A stretch of DNA of 64,000 nt from the NCBI RefSeq assembly GCF_014836535.1, contig NZ_JACSQP010000002.1:186001-250000 (forward strand), read 5' to 3'. This document shows, one piece after another, positions 42,991 to 52,280 of this stretch; position 1 is the first letter of the stretch; the number at the start of each line of letters is the position of its first letter. This stretch comes from Microbacterium pullorum (GTDB taxonomy: Bacteria > Actinomycetota > Actinomycetes > Actinomycetales > Microbacteriaceae). The notes below the pieces were generated by a model that was given only the letters and a program-made list of their open reading frames with translations, ran no database searches and had not been told where the DNA came from. The translations under genes were made by a program, and so were the position numbers.

Positions 42991-44048
42991 TCCCCCTCCC
43001 CCCGGGCGACCGCGCCGCGATCGACGCGGCCATCGATGCGGCGTTCGATCGACTGGATGCACGCGTCGCACCGCTGGCGGGTGACGTGCGCACCCTGATC
43101 CAGGCCATGCGCCGCGCCGCGGCCGGCGGAAAGCGATTCCGCCCCGCCCTCGTGGCGGCGGCCTACCGCGCCAACGGCGGTGAATCGCCGGAGACGGCAG
43201 GGGTGTACGACGTCGCGACGGCGTTCGAGCTGCTCCACACCGCGTTCGTCATCCACGACGACGTGATCGACCGCGACACCGAGCGCCGCGGCGCCCCGAA
43301 CGTGACCGGCGAGTTCGCCGCGATCGCGCGCGACAAGGGTGCAGACGACGCCGGCGCGACACTTCTGGGCGACGCCGCCGGCATCCTCGCCGGCGACGTG
43401 CTGCTGCACGAGGCGTCCCGCACGATCGCGCTCGCCGATCTGCCCGCGGCGACCCGCGCGGCGTTGCTCGACCTCCTCGACGACGCCGTGCTGGTGTCGG
43501 CCGCCGGTGAACTGGCCGACGTCGCCCACGCGGTGCGGCGCGACTGCCCCGACGCCGCCGACCTCCTGGCCGCGACACACGACAAGACGGCGGTGTACTC
43601 CTTCGCCGCTCCCCTGCGTGCCGGGGCGCTGCTGGCGGGCGCGGACACCGCCACCGACGCGGCGCTCGGTCGCGCCGGTGCGCTGGCGGGCCTGGCCTTC
43701 CAGCTGGTGGACGACCTGATCGGGGCCTTCGCCTCGGCCGGTGACGCCGGTCGCGCCGAGGGAGCCGACCTGCGCGCGGCCAAGCGCACCCCGCTGGTGG
43801 CCCTCGCCCGTGAGAGCCCGTCGTGGGCGCAGGTCGATGACGCGCTCGCGCAGGCGTGGACGGGCCCGGTGGCCGTGCGCCACGCGCAGAACGCACTCGA
43901 TGCCAGCGGCGCCAGAGCCCGCCTGGTCGTGCTCATCGAAGACACCCTCTCCGAGGCACGGGCCGCCGCGGCCGACGAGGCGCTGCCCGGCGAGATGACG
44001 CTCCTGCTCGCGCAACTGTGCGACGCGATCCAGAAGCGCATCCCGTGA
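42987..44048 (+). CDS. crtE: Geranylgeranyl diphosphate synthase
   Basis: 353 residues, GTG start overlapping idi. Polyprenyl synthase fold: GGKRFRPALVAAAY, first Asp-rich motif HDDVIDRD, GILAGDVLLHEA, and the second motif FQLVDDLIGAF, where the usual DDxxD reads DDLIG. That change in the last Asp occurs in actinobacterial enzymes that still make C20-PP. Makes GGPP for phytoene synthesis. Coupled to crtB by GTGA overlap. Confidence 0.94.
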   Translation: MIPLPPGDRAAIDAAIDAAFDRLDARVAPLAGDVRTLIQAMRRAAAGGKRFRPALVAAAYRANGGESPETAGVYDVATAFELLHTAFVIHDDVIDRDTERRGAPNVTGEFAAIARDKGADDAGATLLGDAAGILAGDVLLHEASRTIALADLPAATRAALLDLLDDAVLVSAAGELADVAHAVRRDCPDAADLLAATHDKTAVYSFAAPLRAGALLAGADTATDAALGRAGALAGLAFQLVDDLIGAFASAGDAGRAEGADLRAAKRTPLVALARESPSWAQVDDALAQAWTGPVAVRHAQNALDASGARARLVVLIEDTLSEARAAAADEALPGEMTLLLAQLCDAIQKRIP

Positions 44049-44911
44049 GCACCGGACTCGACCTCTACGACCGTGCTGCGCAGGATGCCGCGGCCACCGT
44101 CATCGGCGCGTACTCCACGTCGTTCTCGCTCGCCACGCGCCTGTTCGGCGCGCGCGTGCGCCCGCACGTGCGCAACGTGTACGCCCTCGTGCGCATCGCG
44201 GACGAGATCGTCGACGGCCCCGCCGCAGAGGCGGGGCTCGCCCCGGAGACGCTGCGTCGTGTGCTCGACGAGCTCGAGGCCGAGACGCTGACGGCGCTGT
44301 CTCGGGGGTTCTCCTCGAATCTGGTCGTGCATGCCTTCAGCCGCACGGCCCGCGAGACCGGTATCGACGGCAGCCTCGTGAGGCCGTTCTTCGCGTCGAT
44401 GCGCACCGACCTCGACGTCGCGGCGCACGACGCGCAGAGCCACGACGCCTACGTGTACGGCTCCGCAGAGGTCGTGGGGCTGATGTGCCTGCAGGTGTTC
44501 CTCAACGCCGGAGAGGCGGGCATCCTGGCCCCGTCGCCGGAGCTGACCGACGGCGCCCGGCGGCTGGGCGCGGCCTTCCAAGACGTCAACTTCCTCCGCG
44601 ACCTCGATCACGACGCCTCGGCGCTCGGCCGCGACTACCTGGGCGTGAGCGCCGACGGGCCCGCCCGCACGCAGGTGCTCGACCGCATCGACGCGGACCT
44701 CGCTGCCGCGGCCGCGGTCGTTCCGCAGCTGCCGGCGGACTGCCGCCGCGCCGTCACCGCCGCACACGATCTGTTCGCGTCGCTCTCCCGGCGACTGCGT
44801 GAGGAAGACCGCGCCGGCGGCGATCTGCGGGTGCGCGTGCCCGACCCTGTGAAAGCCACGCTGGCTGCTCGTGCCATGCTGGGATTCGGCCCGAGAGGAA
44901 CACGTTCATGA
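44045..44911 (+). CDS. crtB: Phytoene synthase
   Basis: 288 residues, GTG start in the crtE stop. Head-to-head condensation of two GGPP to phytoene. Squalene/phytoene synthase motifs: YSTSFSLATRLF, the first Asp-rich helix VRIADEIVDG, and the second QDVNFLRDLDHDASALGRDY. The small insert and C-terminal tail (MLGFGPRG) are normal in length. Ends with ATGA shared with crtI. Confidence 0.96.
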   Translation: MSTGLDLYDRAAQDAAATVIGAYSTSFSLATRLFGARVRPHVRNVYALVRIADEIVDGPAAEAGLAPETLRRVLDELEAETLTALSRGFSSNLVVHAFSRTARETGIDGSLVRPFFASMRTDLDVAAHDAQSHDAYVYGSAEVVGLMCLQVFLNAGEAGILAPSPELTDGARRLGAAFQDVNFLRDLDHDASALGRDYLGVSADGPARTQVLDRIDADLAAAAAVVPQLPADCRRAVTAAHDLFASLSRRLREEDRAGGDLRVRVPDPVKATLAARAMLGFGPRGTRS

Positions 44912-46467
44912 CACGCACCGTCGTCATCGGCGGCGGAATCGCGGGGCTCGCAACAGCGGCCCTGCTCGCCGACGAAGGACACGAGGTCACCCTCGTGGAG
45001 GCCCGCGACGAGCTCGGCGGCCGCGCCGGCTCGTGGGAGAGCGAGGGTTTCCGCTTCGACACCGGCCCCAGCTGGTATCTCATGCCGGAGGTCTTCGAGC
45101 ACTTCTTCGCCCTCCTGGGCACGAGCGCCGCCGCTGAGCTCGACCTCGTGCCGCTCAACCCCGCCTACCGGGTGTACGGCGAGCCCGTCGCGGGGGCCGC
45201 CGCCGACACCCTCGACATCGTGTCGGGCAGGGATGCCGCCACTGCGCTGTTCGAGGCACGCGAGCCGGGTGCGGGCGCGCGACTGGCGGCGTATCTGGAC
45301 TCCGCGGGCGATGCCTACGACCTGGCGGTCACGCGCTTCCTCTACGACACCTACGAAACCACCGCCGGTCTGCGCGATCCGGCGCTGCTGCGCCGCCTGC
45401 CGCAGCTGCTGCCGCTGCTGACCCGCAAGCTCTCCACGCTCGTCGAACGCGAGTTCCAGGACCCGCTGCTGCGCCAGGTGCTCGGGTACCCCGCGGTGTT
45501 CCTCGGCAGTTCGCCGTTCGACGTGCCGAGCCTGTACCACCTCATGAGCCACCTCGACCTCGATGAGGGCGTGCTCTACCCGCGCGGCGGCTTCACCACC
45601 GTGATCGCGGCGATCGAGCGTCTCGCGCGTGAGCGCGGCGTGACGATCCGCACCGGCAGCGGCGTGGCCCGCATCCGCACGAGCGGGCGCCAGGCGACCG
45701 GCGTGACGCTGGTCGACGGCACGATCATCGATGCCGACGTGGTGGTCTCCGCCGCCGACCTCCACCACACCGAGACGGCACTACTGCCGCCGTCGCTGCG
45801 CGAGCGGTCCGAGCGCTGGTGGCACAAGCGCACGCCGAGCCCCGGCGCGCTGCTGCTGATGCTCGGCGTCGAGGGTGAGCTGCCCCAGCTGGCGCACCAC
45901 ACCCTGCTGTTCTCCGACGACTGGCACGAGAACTTCTCGGACATCTTCGGCAGCGACACCCGCATCCCCGAGCCCGCGTCGCTGTACATCTGCCGCCCCA
46001 GCGCGACCGACGACACCGTGGCGCCGGCCGGCAGCGAGAACCTGTTCGTCCTGGTGCCGATCCCCGCCGACCCCGGCCTCGGCCACGGCGGCGTCGGCGG
46101 TACCGGCGACGCGCTGATCGAACGCGCCGCCGATGAGGTGATCGCGCAGATCTCCGCTTGGTGCGGCATCCCGGATCTCGCCGAACGCGTGCGCGTGCGC
46201 CGCACCGTCGCCCCCGCCGACTTCGAGGCCGACCTGCACGCGTGGCGCGGCAACTCGCTCGGGCTCGCGCACACCCTCGGCCAGAGCGCGATGTTCCGAC
46301 CGCGCAACGCTTCGACGAAGGTCGACGGCCTCTATTACGCCGGCACATCGGTGCTCCCCGGCATCGGCCTGCCCATGTGCCTCATCTCCGCCGAACTCGT
46401 GGTGAAGCGCCTGCGCGGCGACCGCACCCCGGGGCCCCTCCCCGTTCCCGCCACCGCGGGGGCGTGA
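44908..46467 (+). CDS. crtI: Phytoene desaturase (lycopene-forming)
   Basis: 519 residues. FAD-binding start VVIGGGIAGLATAALLADEG and the ELGGRAGSW loop; C-terminal signature YYAGTSVLPGIGLPMCLIS. Four desaturations of phytoene to lycopene. The stop TGA shares its last A with the crtYe ATG. Domain length and motifs are standard for CrtI. Confidence 0.96.
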   Translation: MTRTVVIGGGIAGLATAALLADEGHEVTLVEARDELGGRAGSWESEGFRFDTGPSWYLMPEVFEHFFALLGTSAAAELDLVPLNPAYRVYGEPVAGAAADTLDIVSGRDAATALFEAREPGAGARLAAYLDSAGDAYDLAVTRFLYDTYETTAGLRDPALLRRLPQLLPLLTRKLSTLVEREFQDPLLRQVLGYPAVFLGSSPFDVPSLYHLMSHLDLDEGVLYPRGGFTTVIAAIERLARERGVTIRTGSGVARIRTSGRQATGVTLVDGTIIDADVVVSAADLHHTETALLPPSLRERSERWWHKRTPSPGALLLMLGVEGELPQLAHHTLLFSDDWHENFSDIFGSDTRIPEPASLYICRPSATDDTVAPAGSENLFVLVPIPADPGLGHGGVGGTGDALIERAADEVIAQISAWCGIPDLAERVRVRRTVAPADFEADLHAWRGNSLGLAHTLGQSAMFRPRNASTKVDGLYYAGTSVLPGIGLPMCLISAELVVKRLRGDRTPGPLPVPATAGA

Positions 46468-46802
46468 TGCCGGGGCTGTACCTGGCGGCGATCCTGCTGT
46501 CGGCCGCCGGGATCGCCGCCCTCGACGCACGCTTCCGCCTGGCGTTCTGGCAGGCTCCCGGCCGCAGCGCCGCTGTGGTCGCGATCGGCACGGCGTTCTT
46601 CCTGCTGTGGGATGCCGCGGGAATCGTGACGGGTGTGTTCGTCAAGGGCGGGAGTACGGCGCTCGTGGGCATCGACCTCGCCCCGCACCTGCCGCTGGAA
46701 GAGCCGGTGTTCCTGGCGTTCCTCTGCTACCTGGCGCTCGTCGCCTTCCAGGGCGCCGAGCGCGTGCGCCAGGGGGCGCACCGGCGCCGCGAGGCAGCAT
46801 GA
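46467..46802 (+). CDS. crtYe: C50 carotenoid epsilon-cyclase subunit CrtYe
   Basis: 111 residues, three membrane helices, with LEEPVFLAFLCYLALV at the C-terminus, the conserved heterodimer motif of CrtYc/CrtYe subunits. With CrtYf it forms the epsilon-ring cyclase for decaprenoxanthin-type C50 carotenoids. Overlaps crtI by 1 bp and crtYf by 4 bp. Confidence 0.88.
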   Translation: MPGLYLAAILLSAAGIAALDARFRLAFWQAPGRSAAVVAIGTAFFLLWDAAGIVTGVFVKGGSTALVGIDLAPHLPLEEPVFLAFLCYLALVAFQGAERVRQGAHRRREAA

Positions 46803-47104
46803 CCTACGCCTGGATCATCCTGCCCTTCGCCGCGCTCACCCTGGCGGTCACCCTCGCCACCGCCTCCCGCCCGAACTTCGGGCGGCGCATGGTCTCGTCG
46901 GCGATCGCGGCGGCCGTGCTCGTCGTGCTCACCGCCGTGTTCGACAATGCGATGATCGCGGCAGACCTGTTCACATACCCGGAGGACGACATCAGCGGCA
47001 TCCGCATCGGCTTGGCGCCCATCGAGGACTTCTCCTACCCGGTGTGCGCCGCCTTCCTCATCCCCGCCGTCTGGACGCTTCTGAGCCCACGGAGCCGCGC
47101 ATGA
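46799..47104 (+). CDS. crtYf: C50 carotenoid epsilon-cyclase subunit CrtYf
   Basis: 101 residues, three membrane helices, and the conserved IGLAPIEDFSYPVCAAFLIP segment of the partner subunit. Acts with CrtYe. ATGA overlap at both ends. Could also be beta/gamma-type (CrtYg/CrtYh, LitBC), which sequence alone does not separate; the choice of epsilon is by operon similarity to corynebacteria. Confidence 0.88.
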   Translation: MTYAWIILPFAALTLAVTLATASRPNFGRRMVSSAIAAAVLVVLTAVFDNAMIAADLFTYPEDDISGIRIGLAPIEDFSYPVCAAFLIPAVWTLLSPRSRA

Positions 47105-47967
47105 ACGCCGCCACCCAGCTGCTGGTGTCCTCGCGCCCCGTGAGCTGGATCAACACCGCATTCCCGTTCGCTGCCGCGTACCTGCTCGTCACGCGGCAGA
47201 TCGATGTCGTGCTGATCGTGGGGACCCTCTTCTTCCTCGTGCCCTACAACCTCGCGATGTACGGCATCAACGACGTCTTCGACTACGAGTCGGACCTGCG
47301 CAACCCGCGCAAGGGCGGCGCGCACGGTGCGGTGCTGGAGCGGAGCCTGCATGCCCCGACGCTGTGGGCGGCGGCGCTGACGTGCCTCCCCTTCGTCGTG
47401 TACCTCGTCGTGGTCGGCTCCCCCGCGTCGTGGGCGGTGCTGGCGGTGAGCCTGTTCTTCGTCGTCTTCTACAGTGCGCCCCCGCTGCGCCTGAAGGAAC
47501 GGCCGTTCGCCGACTCGATCACCAGCTCCATCCACTTCTTCTCACCTGCGGTGTACGCCCTCGTGCTGGCGGATGCCGTGTGGACCTGGCAGCTCGTGCT
47601 GATCATCGTCGCGTTCGCCCTCTGGGGCGTCGCCTCGCACGCGTTCGGCGCGGTGCAGGACGTCGTCGCCGACCGCGAGGCCGGCATCTCGTCCATCGCG
47701 ACCGCACGCGGCGCCCGCTGGACGGTGCGCTTCGCTCTGGTCTGCTACGCCCTCGCCGGGGTCGTCATGCTGTTCACGGCGTGGCCCGGACCGCTGGCTG
47801 CGTTGCTCGTGCTGCCGTATTTGGCGACCCTCTGGCCCCACCGGTCGATCACCGACGAGACCGCCGAGGACGCCACGCGCGGCTGGCGACGCTTCCTCTG
47901 GCTCAACCAGTTCGCCGGGTTCGGTGTGACGATGCTGCTCATCTGGTGGGTGCTGCTCCACCCCTGA
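47101..47967 (+). CDS. crtEb: Lycopene elongase CrtEb (UbiA-type prenyltransferase)
   Basis: 288 residues, seven to eight membrane helices. UbiA motifs: YGINDVFDYESDLRNPRKGG (NDxxDxxxD) and the second Asp motif AVQDVVADREAGI. Adds two C5 units to lycopene to give the C50 skeleton. Last gene of the operon, followed by a strong terminator. No glycosyltransferase follows, so the pigment is probably not glycosylated by this cluster. Confidence 0.93.
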   Translation: MNAATQLLVSSRPVSWINTAFPFAAAYLLVTRQIDVVLIVGTLFFLVPYNLAMYGINDVFDYESDLRNPRKGGAHGAVLERSLHAPTLWAAALTCLPFVVYLVVVGSPASWAVLAVSLFFVVFYSAPPLRLKERPFADSITSSIHFFSPAVYALVLADAVWTWQLVLIIVAFALWGVASHAFGAVQDVVADREAGISSIATARGARWTVRFALVCYALAGVVMLFTAWPGPLAALLVLPYLATLWPHRSITDETAEDATRGWRRFLWLNQFAGFGVTMLLIWWVLLHP

Positions 47968-47981
47968 CCCGCACACCACGA

Positions 47982-48013
47982 CGAAGGCCCCCGGGGTGTC
48001 CCGGGGGCCTTCG
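47982..48013. terminator. Strong bidirectional terminator
   Basis: 14-bp perfect arms (CGAAGGCCCCCGGG and complement) with a short loop, between the convergent crtEb and UPF0182 genes, followed by TTCGTT-type sequence on the + strand. Confidence 0.85.
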
Positions 48014-48043
48014 TTCGTTGCACCGCGTCAGCGGTGCACCGGC

Positions 48044-50974
48044 TCACTGGCCGTCGGTGGATCCCCCATCGGTGGTGCCGGACGTGCCCTGATCGCTCAG
48101 CTCCAGCAGCGTCTCCACTGCGGCGGTGAGTCGCTCGTCCGCCTCGGCGAAGGCGGCGAGGTCGCCGGACTGCAGCGCGGTCTGGCGGTCGAGCATCGCC
48201 TGGCGGGCCGACTCGAGAGCCGTCTCGTACTCGTCGACGGGGACGACCGGGGCGTTCGGATCCACCGGGGCATCCGGGTCGATCGGGTCGGAGGGCGTCA
48301 CACCCTCGTCACCGGTGACAGCACCGGAGTCACCGCCGAACAGCGCGTCGAGCGCGTCCTGCAGCGTGTCCTCGAAGGCGACCTCGTCACCGAAGCCGAC
48401 GAGCACCTTCTGCAGTGTCGGGAGCTTCGTGGCGCCGGAGGACTGCACGAACACCGGCTGTACGTACAGGAGACCGCCACCGACCGGAAGGGTCAGCAGG
48501 TTGCCGTTGAGCACCTGCGACTGGCCCTGCTGCAGGATGTTCACGAACGACGACACAGCGGGATCGGCGTTGAACGTGTTCTGCACCTGTCCGGGTCCGG
48601 GAACTGGCGTCTCGGCATCCACGACGAGCATGCGCAGCTTGCCGTAGTCCTCGGCCTTCTTGCCGTCCTCGGCGCCCGCATCGGAGTCCACCGCGAGGTA
48701 GCCCATGAGCACGTTGCGGGTGTCCTCACCACCGGGGATGAAGGTGGTGAACATCGAGTACGCCGGGTTGTCCTGACCGGGCATCTGCATCGTCAGGTAA
48801 TACGGCGGCTGCAGCTGCGTGTCCTCCTGCGGGTCGTTCGGCGTCTTCCACGCGTTGTCGCGCTGGTACAGCGACTGCGCGTCCTCGACGTGATAGTTGC
48901 CGAGCATCGCCCGCTGCACCTTGAACAGGTCGGTCGGGTAGCGCACGTGGCTCATCAGCTCGCCCGACATCTCCGAGACGGGCTTGAGGGTCGACGGGTA
49001 CACGTTCTGCCAGGCCTGCAGCAGCGGGTCCTCGTCGTCCCACGCGTACAGCGTGACCGAGCCGTCGTAGGCGTCCACCGTGGCCTTGACCGAGTTGCGG
49101 ATGTAGTTGATGTTGTCCAGCGCGACCGTCGGGGTGGGGTTGGTCGAGTCCGAGATCGCGTCGCTGAGGCTCACCGTGCTGGAGTACGGGTAGTTCGCAC
49201 TCAGCGTGTAGCCATCGACGATCCAGACGATGCGTCCGTCCACCACGCTCGGGTACGGGTCGTTGTCGAGCTCGAGGTAGGGGGCGGCCTTCTGCACACG
49301 CGTGAGCGGATCGCGGTCGTAGAGGATCTGCGAGTCGGAGTTGATCGCGTCGGAGAAGAGCATGTCGGTCGCCTGGAACTTCAGGGCGTAGATCAGACGG
49401 TTGAACATGTTGCCGACGCTCGGACCACCGTCACCGGTGAACGTCGTCTTCGTCTCGCTCGCGCCGTCCTCGCCGCTGGGGTAGTCCAGCTCGATCGCGG
49501 CACGGCCCTCCGGCGCGCCGACGATGGAGTACGTGGGCGAAGTCTCGCCGAAGTACACGCGCGGCTCGTAGCCGTCGCCGAGGTCGGTCAGTTCACCGCT
49601 GACGGGGATGCCGCGCTCGACGAACACGGGGTTGCCGTCGGAGGTGCGCTCGTTGCCCTTGGCAGCGACCATGCCGTAGCCGTGGGTGTACACCAGGCTC
49701 GTGGTGTACCACGAAGCGGCGTTGCCGAGCTGGTCGATGTTGAGCTCCCGCACCGAGACCACGGTGTCCTGCGACTGCCCGTCGAGCTGGTAGCGGTCGA
49801 CGTCGAGCGGGTCGGTGAACTGGTAGTACGAGCGGTACTGCTCGATCTGGCGCACGGTCGGGTTGATGATGGCGGGATCCATGATGCGAATGGATGCCGT
49901 CGTCTCGGCGTCCTCGCGCAACTGACCCGGTTCGACGTCGGTGACCGCCTGGAAATCGGTGCGCTCGAGCGCGTCGATGCCGTAGGCGGCCTGCGTCGCG
50001 GTGAGGTTGCGTTCGAAGTACGGCATCTCCAGCGTCTGCTGGTTGGGGCGCACCTGCACGTTCTGCACGAACCACGGGTAGGCGACGCCGACCACGAGCG
50101 AGGAGACGACCAGCAGCGCCGTCGCGATGAGGGGGTAGCGCCAGCGGCCGATGATGGCGGTGACGAAGAAGAGCACGGCCACGATCGCGGCGATGACGGC
50201 GAGGATCGCCTGACCGGGGATGATCGCGTTCACATCGATGTAGCTGGCACCGGTGATGCGGTCGCTGTCCTGCACGAGGTTCTTGTAGCGGTCCAGCCAC
50301 AGGCTCCCCGCCTGCACCAGCAGGTAGAGCCCCGCGAGGACGGCCACCTGGATGCGGGCCGACTTGGAGATGCGCAGCTCGCGCTGTCCCACCCGCACCG
50401 ATCCGTACAGGTAGGACACGGTCGCGGTCACCAGCAGGCACACCAGCAGCACGGCCGAGGCGAAGCCGAGCACGGCCGAGTAGAACGGCATGGCGAACAG
50501 GTAGAAGCCGGTGTCGAGCCCGAACTCGGGGTCGGTGACCTGGGTCGCCACGCCGTTGACCCAGAGCCAGGTGGTCTCCCACTGCGACGATGCGGCGAAA
50601 CCGGCGAAGAAGCCGAAGAAGACGGGGATCCCCCACATCGCGAGTCGCCGCAGCGGCTCGACGACCTCCTGGTAGCGGTCAAGCTGCGAGCTCAGCCGCG
50701 CGTAGACGGGGCGCAGGCGATAGGCCAGCTGGATCGCGATCCACACCGGCACGGCCATCGCGAGGAATCCGATGACGAACATCGTCACTCGGGCGGTCCA
50801 CTGCGTGACCAGCACGCTGTCGAACCCGAGCTGCTCGTACCAGAGCCAGTCGGCGAACAGGTTGGAGAACGCGAAGAACCCGACGACGAGCGCCGCGATG
50901 ACCACCAGGGTGATCGTGATGATGCGGCGAGAGGGACTCGGCGTGGCCGTTGTCGGCGCTGAGGAGGTGGTCAC
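48044..50974 (-). CDS. UPF0182 family large membrane protein
   Basis: 976 residues. Seven predicted membrane helices in the first 320 residues (first at about 18-40, FFAFSNLFADWLWYEQLG), then a long extracytoplasmic domain including YFERNLTATQAAYGID and YEVNRYQLDG-like stretches, and an acidic low-complexity C-terminus (DPIDPDAPVDPNAPVVPVD). Widespread in Actinobacteria and cyanobacteria, function unknown. Starts GTG 50974. Its position beside the PDZ-Lon protease and the helicase genes is conserved in mycobacteria as I recall (Rv3193c region). Confidence 0.93.
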   Translation of the reverse strand: MTTSSAPTTATPSPSRRIITITLVVIAALVVGFFAFSNLFADWLWYEQLGFDSVLVTQWTARVTMFVIGFLAMAVPVWIAIQLAYRLRPVYARLSSQLDRYQEVVEPLRRLAMWGIPVFFGFFAGFAASSQWETTWLWVNGVATQVTDPEFGLDTGFYLFAMPFYSAVLGFASAVLLVCLLVTATVSYLYGSVRVGQRELRISKSARIQVAVLAGLYLLVQAGSLWLDRYKNLVQDSDRITGASYIDVNAIIPGQAILAVIAAIVAVLFFVTAIIGRWRYPLIATALLVVSSLVVGVAYPWFVQNVQVRPNQQTLEMPYFERNLTATQAAYGIDALERTDFQAVTDVEPGQLREDAETTASIRIMDPAIINPTVRQIEQYRSYYQFTDPLDVDRYQLDGQSQDTVVSVRELNIDQLGNAASWYTTSLVYTHGYGMVAAKGNERTSDGNPVFVERGIPVSGELTDLGDGYEPRVYFGETSPTYSIVGAPEGRAAIELDYPSGEDGASETKTTFTGDGGPSVGNMFNRLIYALKFQATDMLFSDAINSDSQILYDRDPLTRVQKAAPYLELDNDPYPSVVDGRIVWIVDGYTLSANYPYSSTVSLSDAISDSTNPTPTVALDNINYIRNSVKATVDAYDGSVTLYAWDDEDPLLQAWQNVYPSTLKPVSEMSGELMSHVRYPTDLFKVQRAMLGNYHVEDAQSLYQRDNAWKTPNDPQEDTQLQPPYYLTMQMPGQDNPAYSMFTTFIPGGEDTRNVLMGYLAVDSDAGAEDGKKAEDYGKLRMLVVDAETPVPGPGQVQNTFNADPAVSSFVNILQQGQSQVLNGNLLTLPVGGGLLYVQPVFVQSSGATKLPTLQKVLVGFGDEVAFEDTLQDALDALFGGDSGAVTGDEGVTPSDPIDPDAPVDPNAPVVPVDEYETALESARQAMLDRQTALQSGDLAAFAEADERLTAAVETLLELSDQGTSGTTDGGSTDGQ

Positions 50975-51041
50975 CCTGCAATCCTAGGCGTGCCTCCTCT
51001 GAGCAAACGCCGAGGAAATCCCGGGGACATCCCCAGCGAAC

Positions 51042-52163
51042 TCACGACGCGCAGGTCGGAAGCGCCGCGAGATCGCCCTCGTCACGCACCGTTTCGAGCA
51101 CCTCGAGCGCGTCGTCGAGGGTCTCCACGGCGAACACCTGCAGCCCGTCGGGCACGTGCCCGACCACTTCACCGCAGTTGGCCGTCGGAGCGAGGAAGAT
51201 CTCCGCCCCGGCTTGCTGAGCGCCCCAGAGCTTCTGGCGGATGCCGCCGATCGGCCCGACCTCGCCGGTGCCGGTGATGGTGCCCGTGCCGGCGACGTCC
51301 GCTCCCCCGTTGAGCTCGCCCGGGGTGAGGGTGTCGATGATCCCGAGGGCGAACATCATCCCGGCGCTGGGTCCGCCGACGTTGTCGAGCTGGATCGTCA
51401 CGTCGATGGGGAAGTCGTAGGCGTGCATGAGGGTGACCCCCAGCAGCCACGCCGGTTCGCCGTTGATGTCGCTCTCGGTGGGCGTGACGGTGACCTGCTG
51501 CTGCTCGCCGTCGCGCTCGATCGTGAGGCTGACCGGCCCACCGCCCTGCTCGCCGACGAGGGCGCGTACCTCTTCGGCGTCGGTGACGGGCTGCCCGTCG
51601 ACGGCGACGATGACGTCGTCCTGCTCGAGCAGCCCGGTGGCTGCGGAGTCGTCGGTCAGCGAATAGACGGTGAGTTGCGCCCCCACGTCGTAGCCGAGCT
51701 CCGACAGCGCCGCGGCGGTGGCCTCCTGCTGCGAGTCGACCATCATCGCCGCGCTCTCCTCGTTGCGCTGCTCGGTGGTCTGCCCCACGGGGAACACCTC
51801 CTCCAGCGGGATGACCGCGCGGGTGCGGTCGAACCACGCCTGCGCCAGCTCGATCCACGACGGCGTGCGCTCCCGATTGCCGACCACCTGCACCGTGAGC
51901 AGGTCCAGCGTCCCGGCGGTGGGATAGGTCTCTGCTCCCTCCACCTGGATGAGCGGCACCTCGGCGCCGCCGGCGGTCTGGGCGGTGCCGAGTGTGTCGT
52001 ACACCGGGCCCGGCTGCTGGATGACGTAAGCGGTGGGGAGGAAGGTGAGCACCAGCAGGATCACCAGGGCGACCACCAGCGCCCAGATGCCGGCGATCGT
52101 GCCCCGGGGGAGGTGGCGCCGCGGGGCGGGGACGATGGTGACGTTCTCGTCGAAGAGGGCCAA
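51042..52163 (-). CDS. PDZ and Lon-type (S16) membrane protease, YlbL family
   Basis: 373 residues. One N-terminal membrane helix (IWALVVALVILLVLTFLPTA), a PDZ domain near 165-235 (LLEQDDVIVAVDGQPVTDAEEV) and a Lon-like protease domain with the Ser266-Lys311 dyad (NVGGPSAGMMFALG and GIRQKLWGAQ). Extracytoplasmic processing protease; substrate unknown. Same gene order next to UPF0182 as in Mycobacterium (Rv3194c-like). Divergent from the DUF2342 gene. Confidence 0.93.
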   Translation of the reverse strand: MALFDENVTIVPAPRRHLPRGTIAGIWALVVALVILLVLTFLPTAYVIQQPGPVYDTLGTAQTAGGAEVPLIQVEGAETYPTAGTLDLLTVQVVGNRERTPSWIELAQAWFDRTRAVIPLEEVFPVGQTTEQRNEESAAMMVDSQQEATAAALSELGYDVGAQLTVYSLTDDSAATGLLEQDDVIVAVDGQPVTDAEEVRALVGEQGGGPVSLTIERDGEQQQVTVTPTESDINGEPAWLLGVTLMHAYDFPIDVTIQLDNVGGPSAGMMFALGIIDTLTPGELNGGADVAGTGTITGTGEVGPIGGIRQKLWGAQQAGAEIFLAPTANCGEVVGHVPDGLQVFAVETLDDALEVLETVRDEGDLAALPTCAS

Positions 52164-52280
52164 CAGGGGGCCTTTCTGTGCCAGGTCGTTCGCGACCGGC
52201 GAAAACGTGCCGGGTGGTGCGAGGGAAACGTGCCACTAGCGTAGAACGGGACAACCCCCACCTGCTGAAAGGCGTCTGAC

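Noticed and set aside
47996..50962. 988-aa + strand frame opposite UPF0182
   Set aside because: Antisense of UPF0182 with low-complexity His/Val/Arg composition; the minus-strand protein has clear membrane helices and family pattern.
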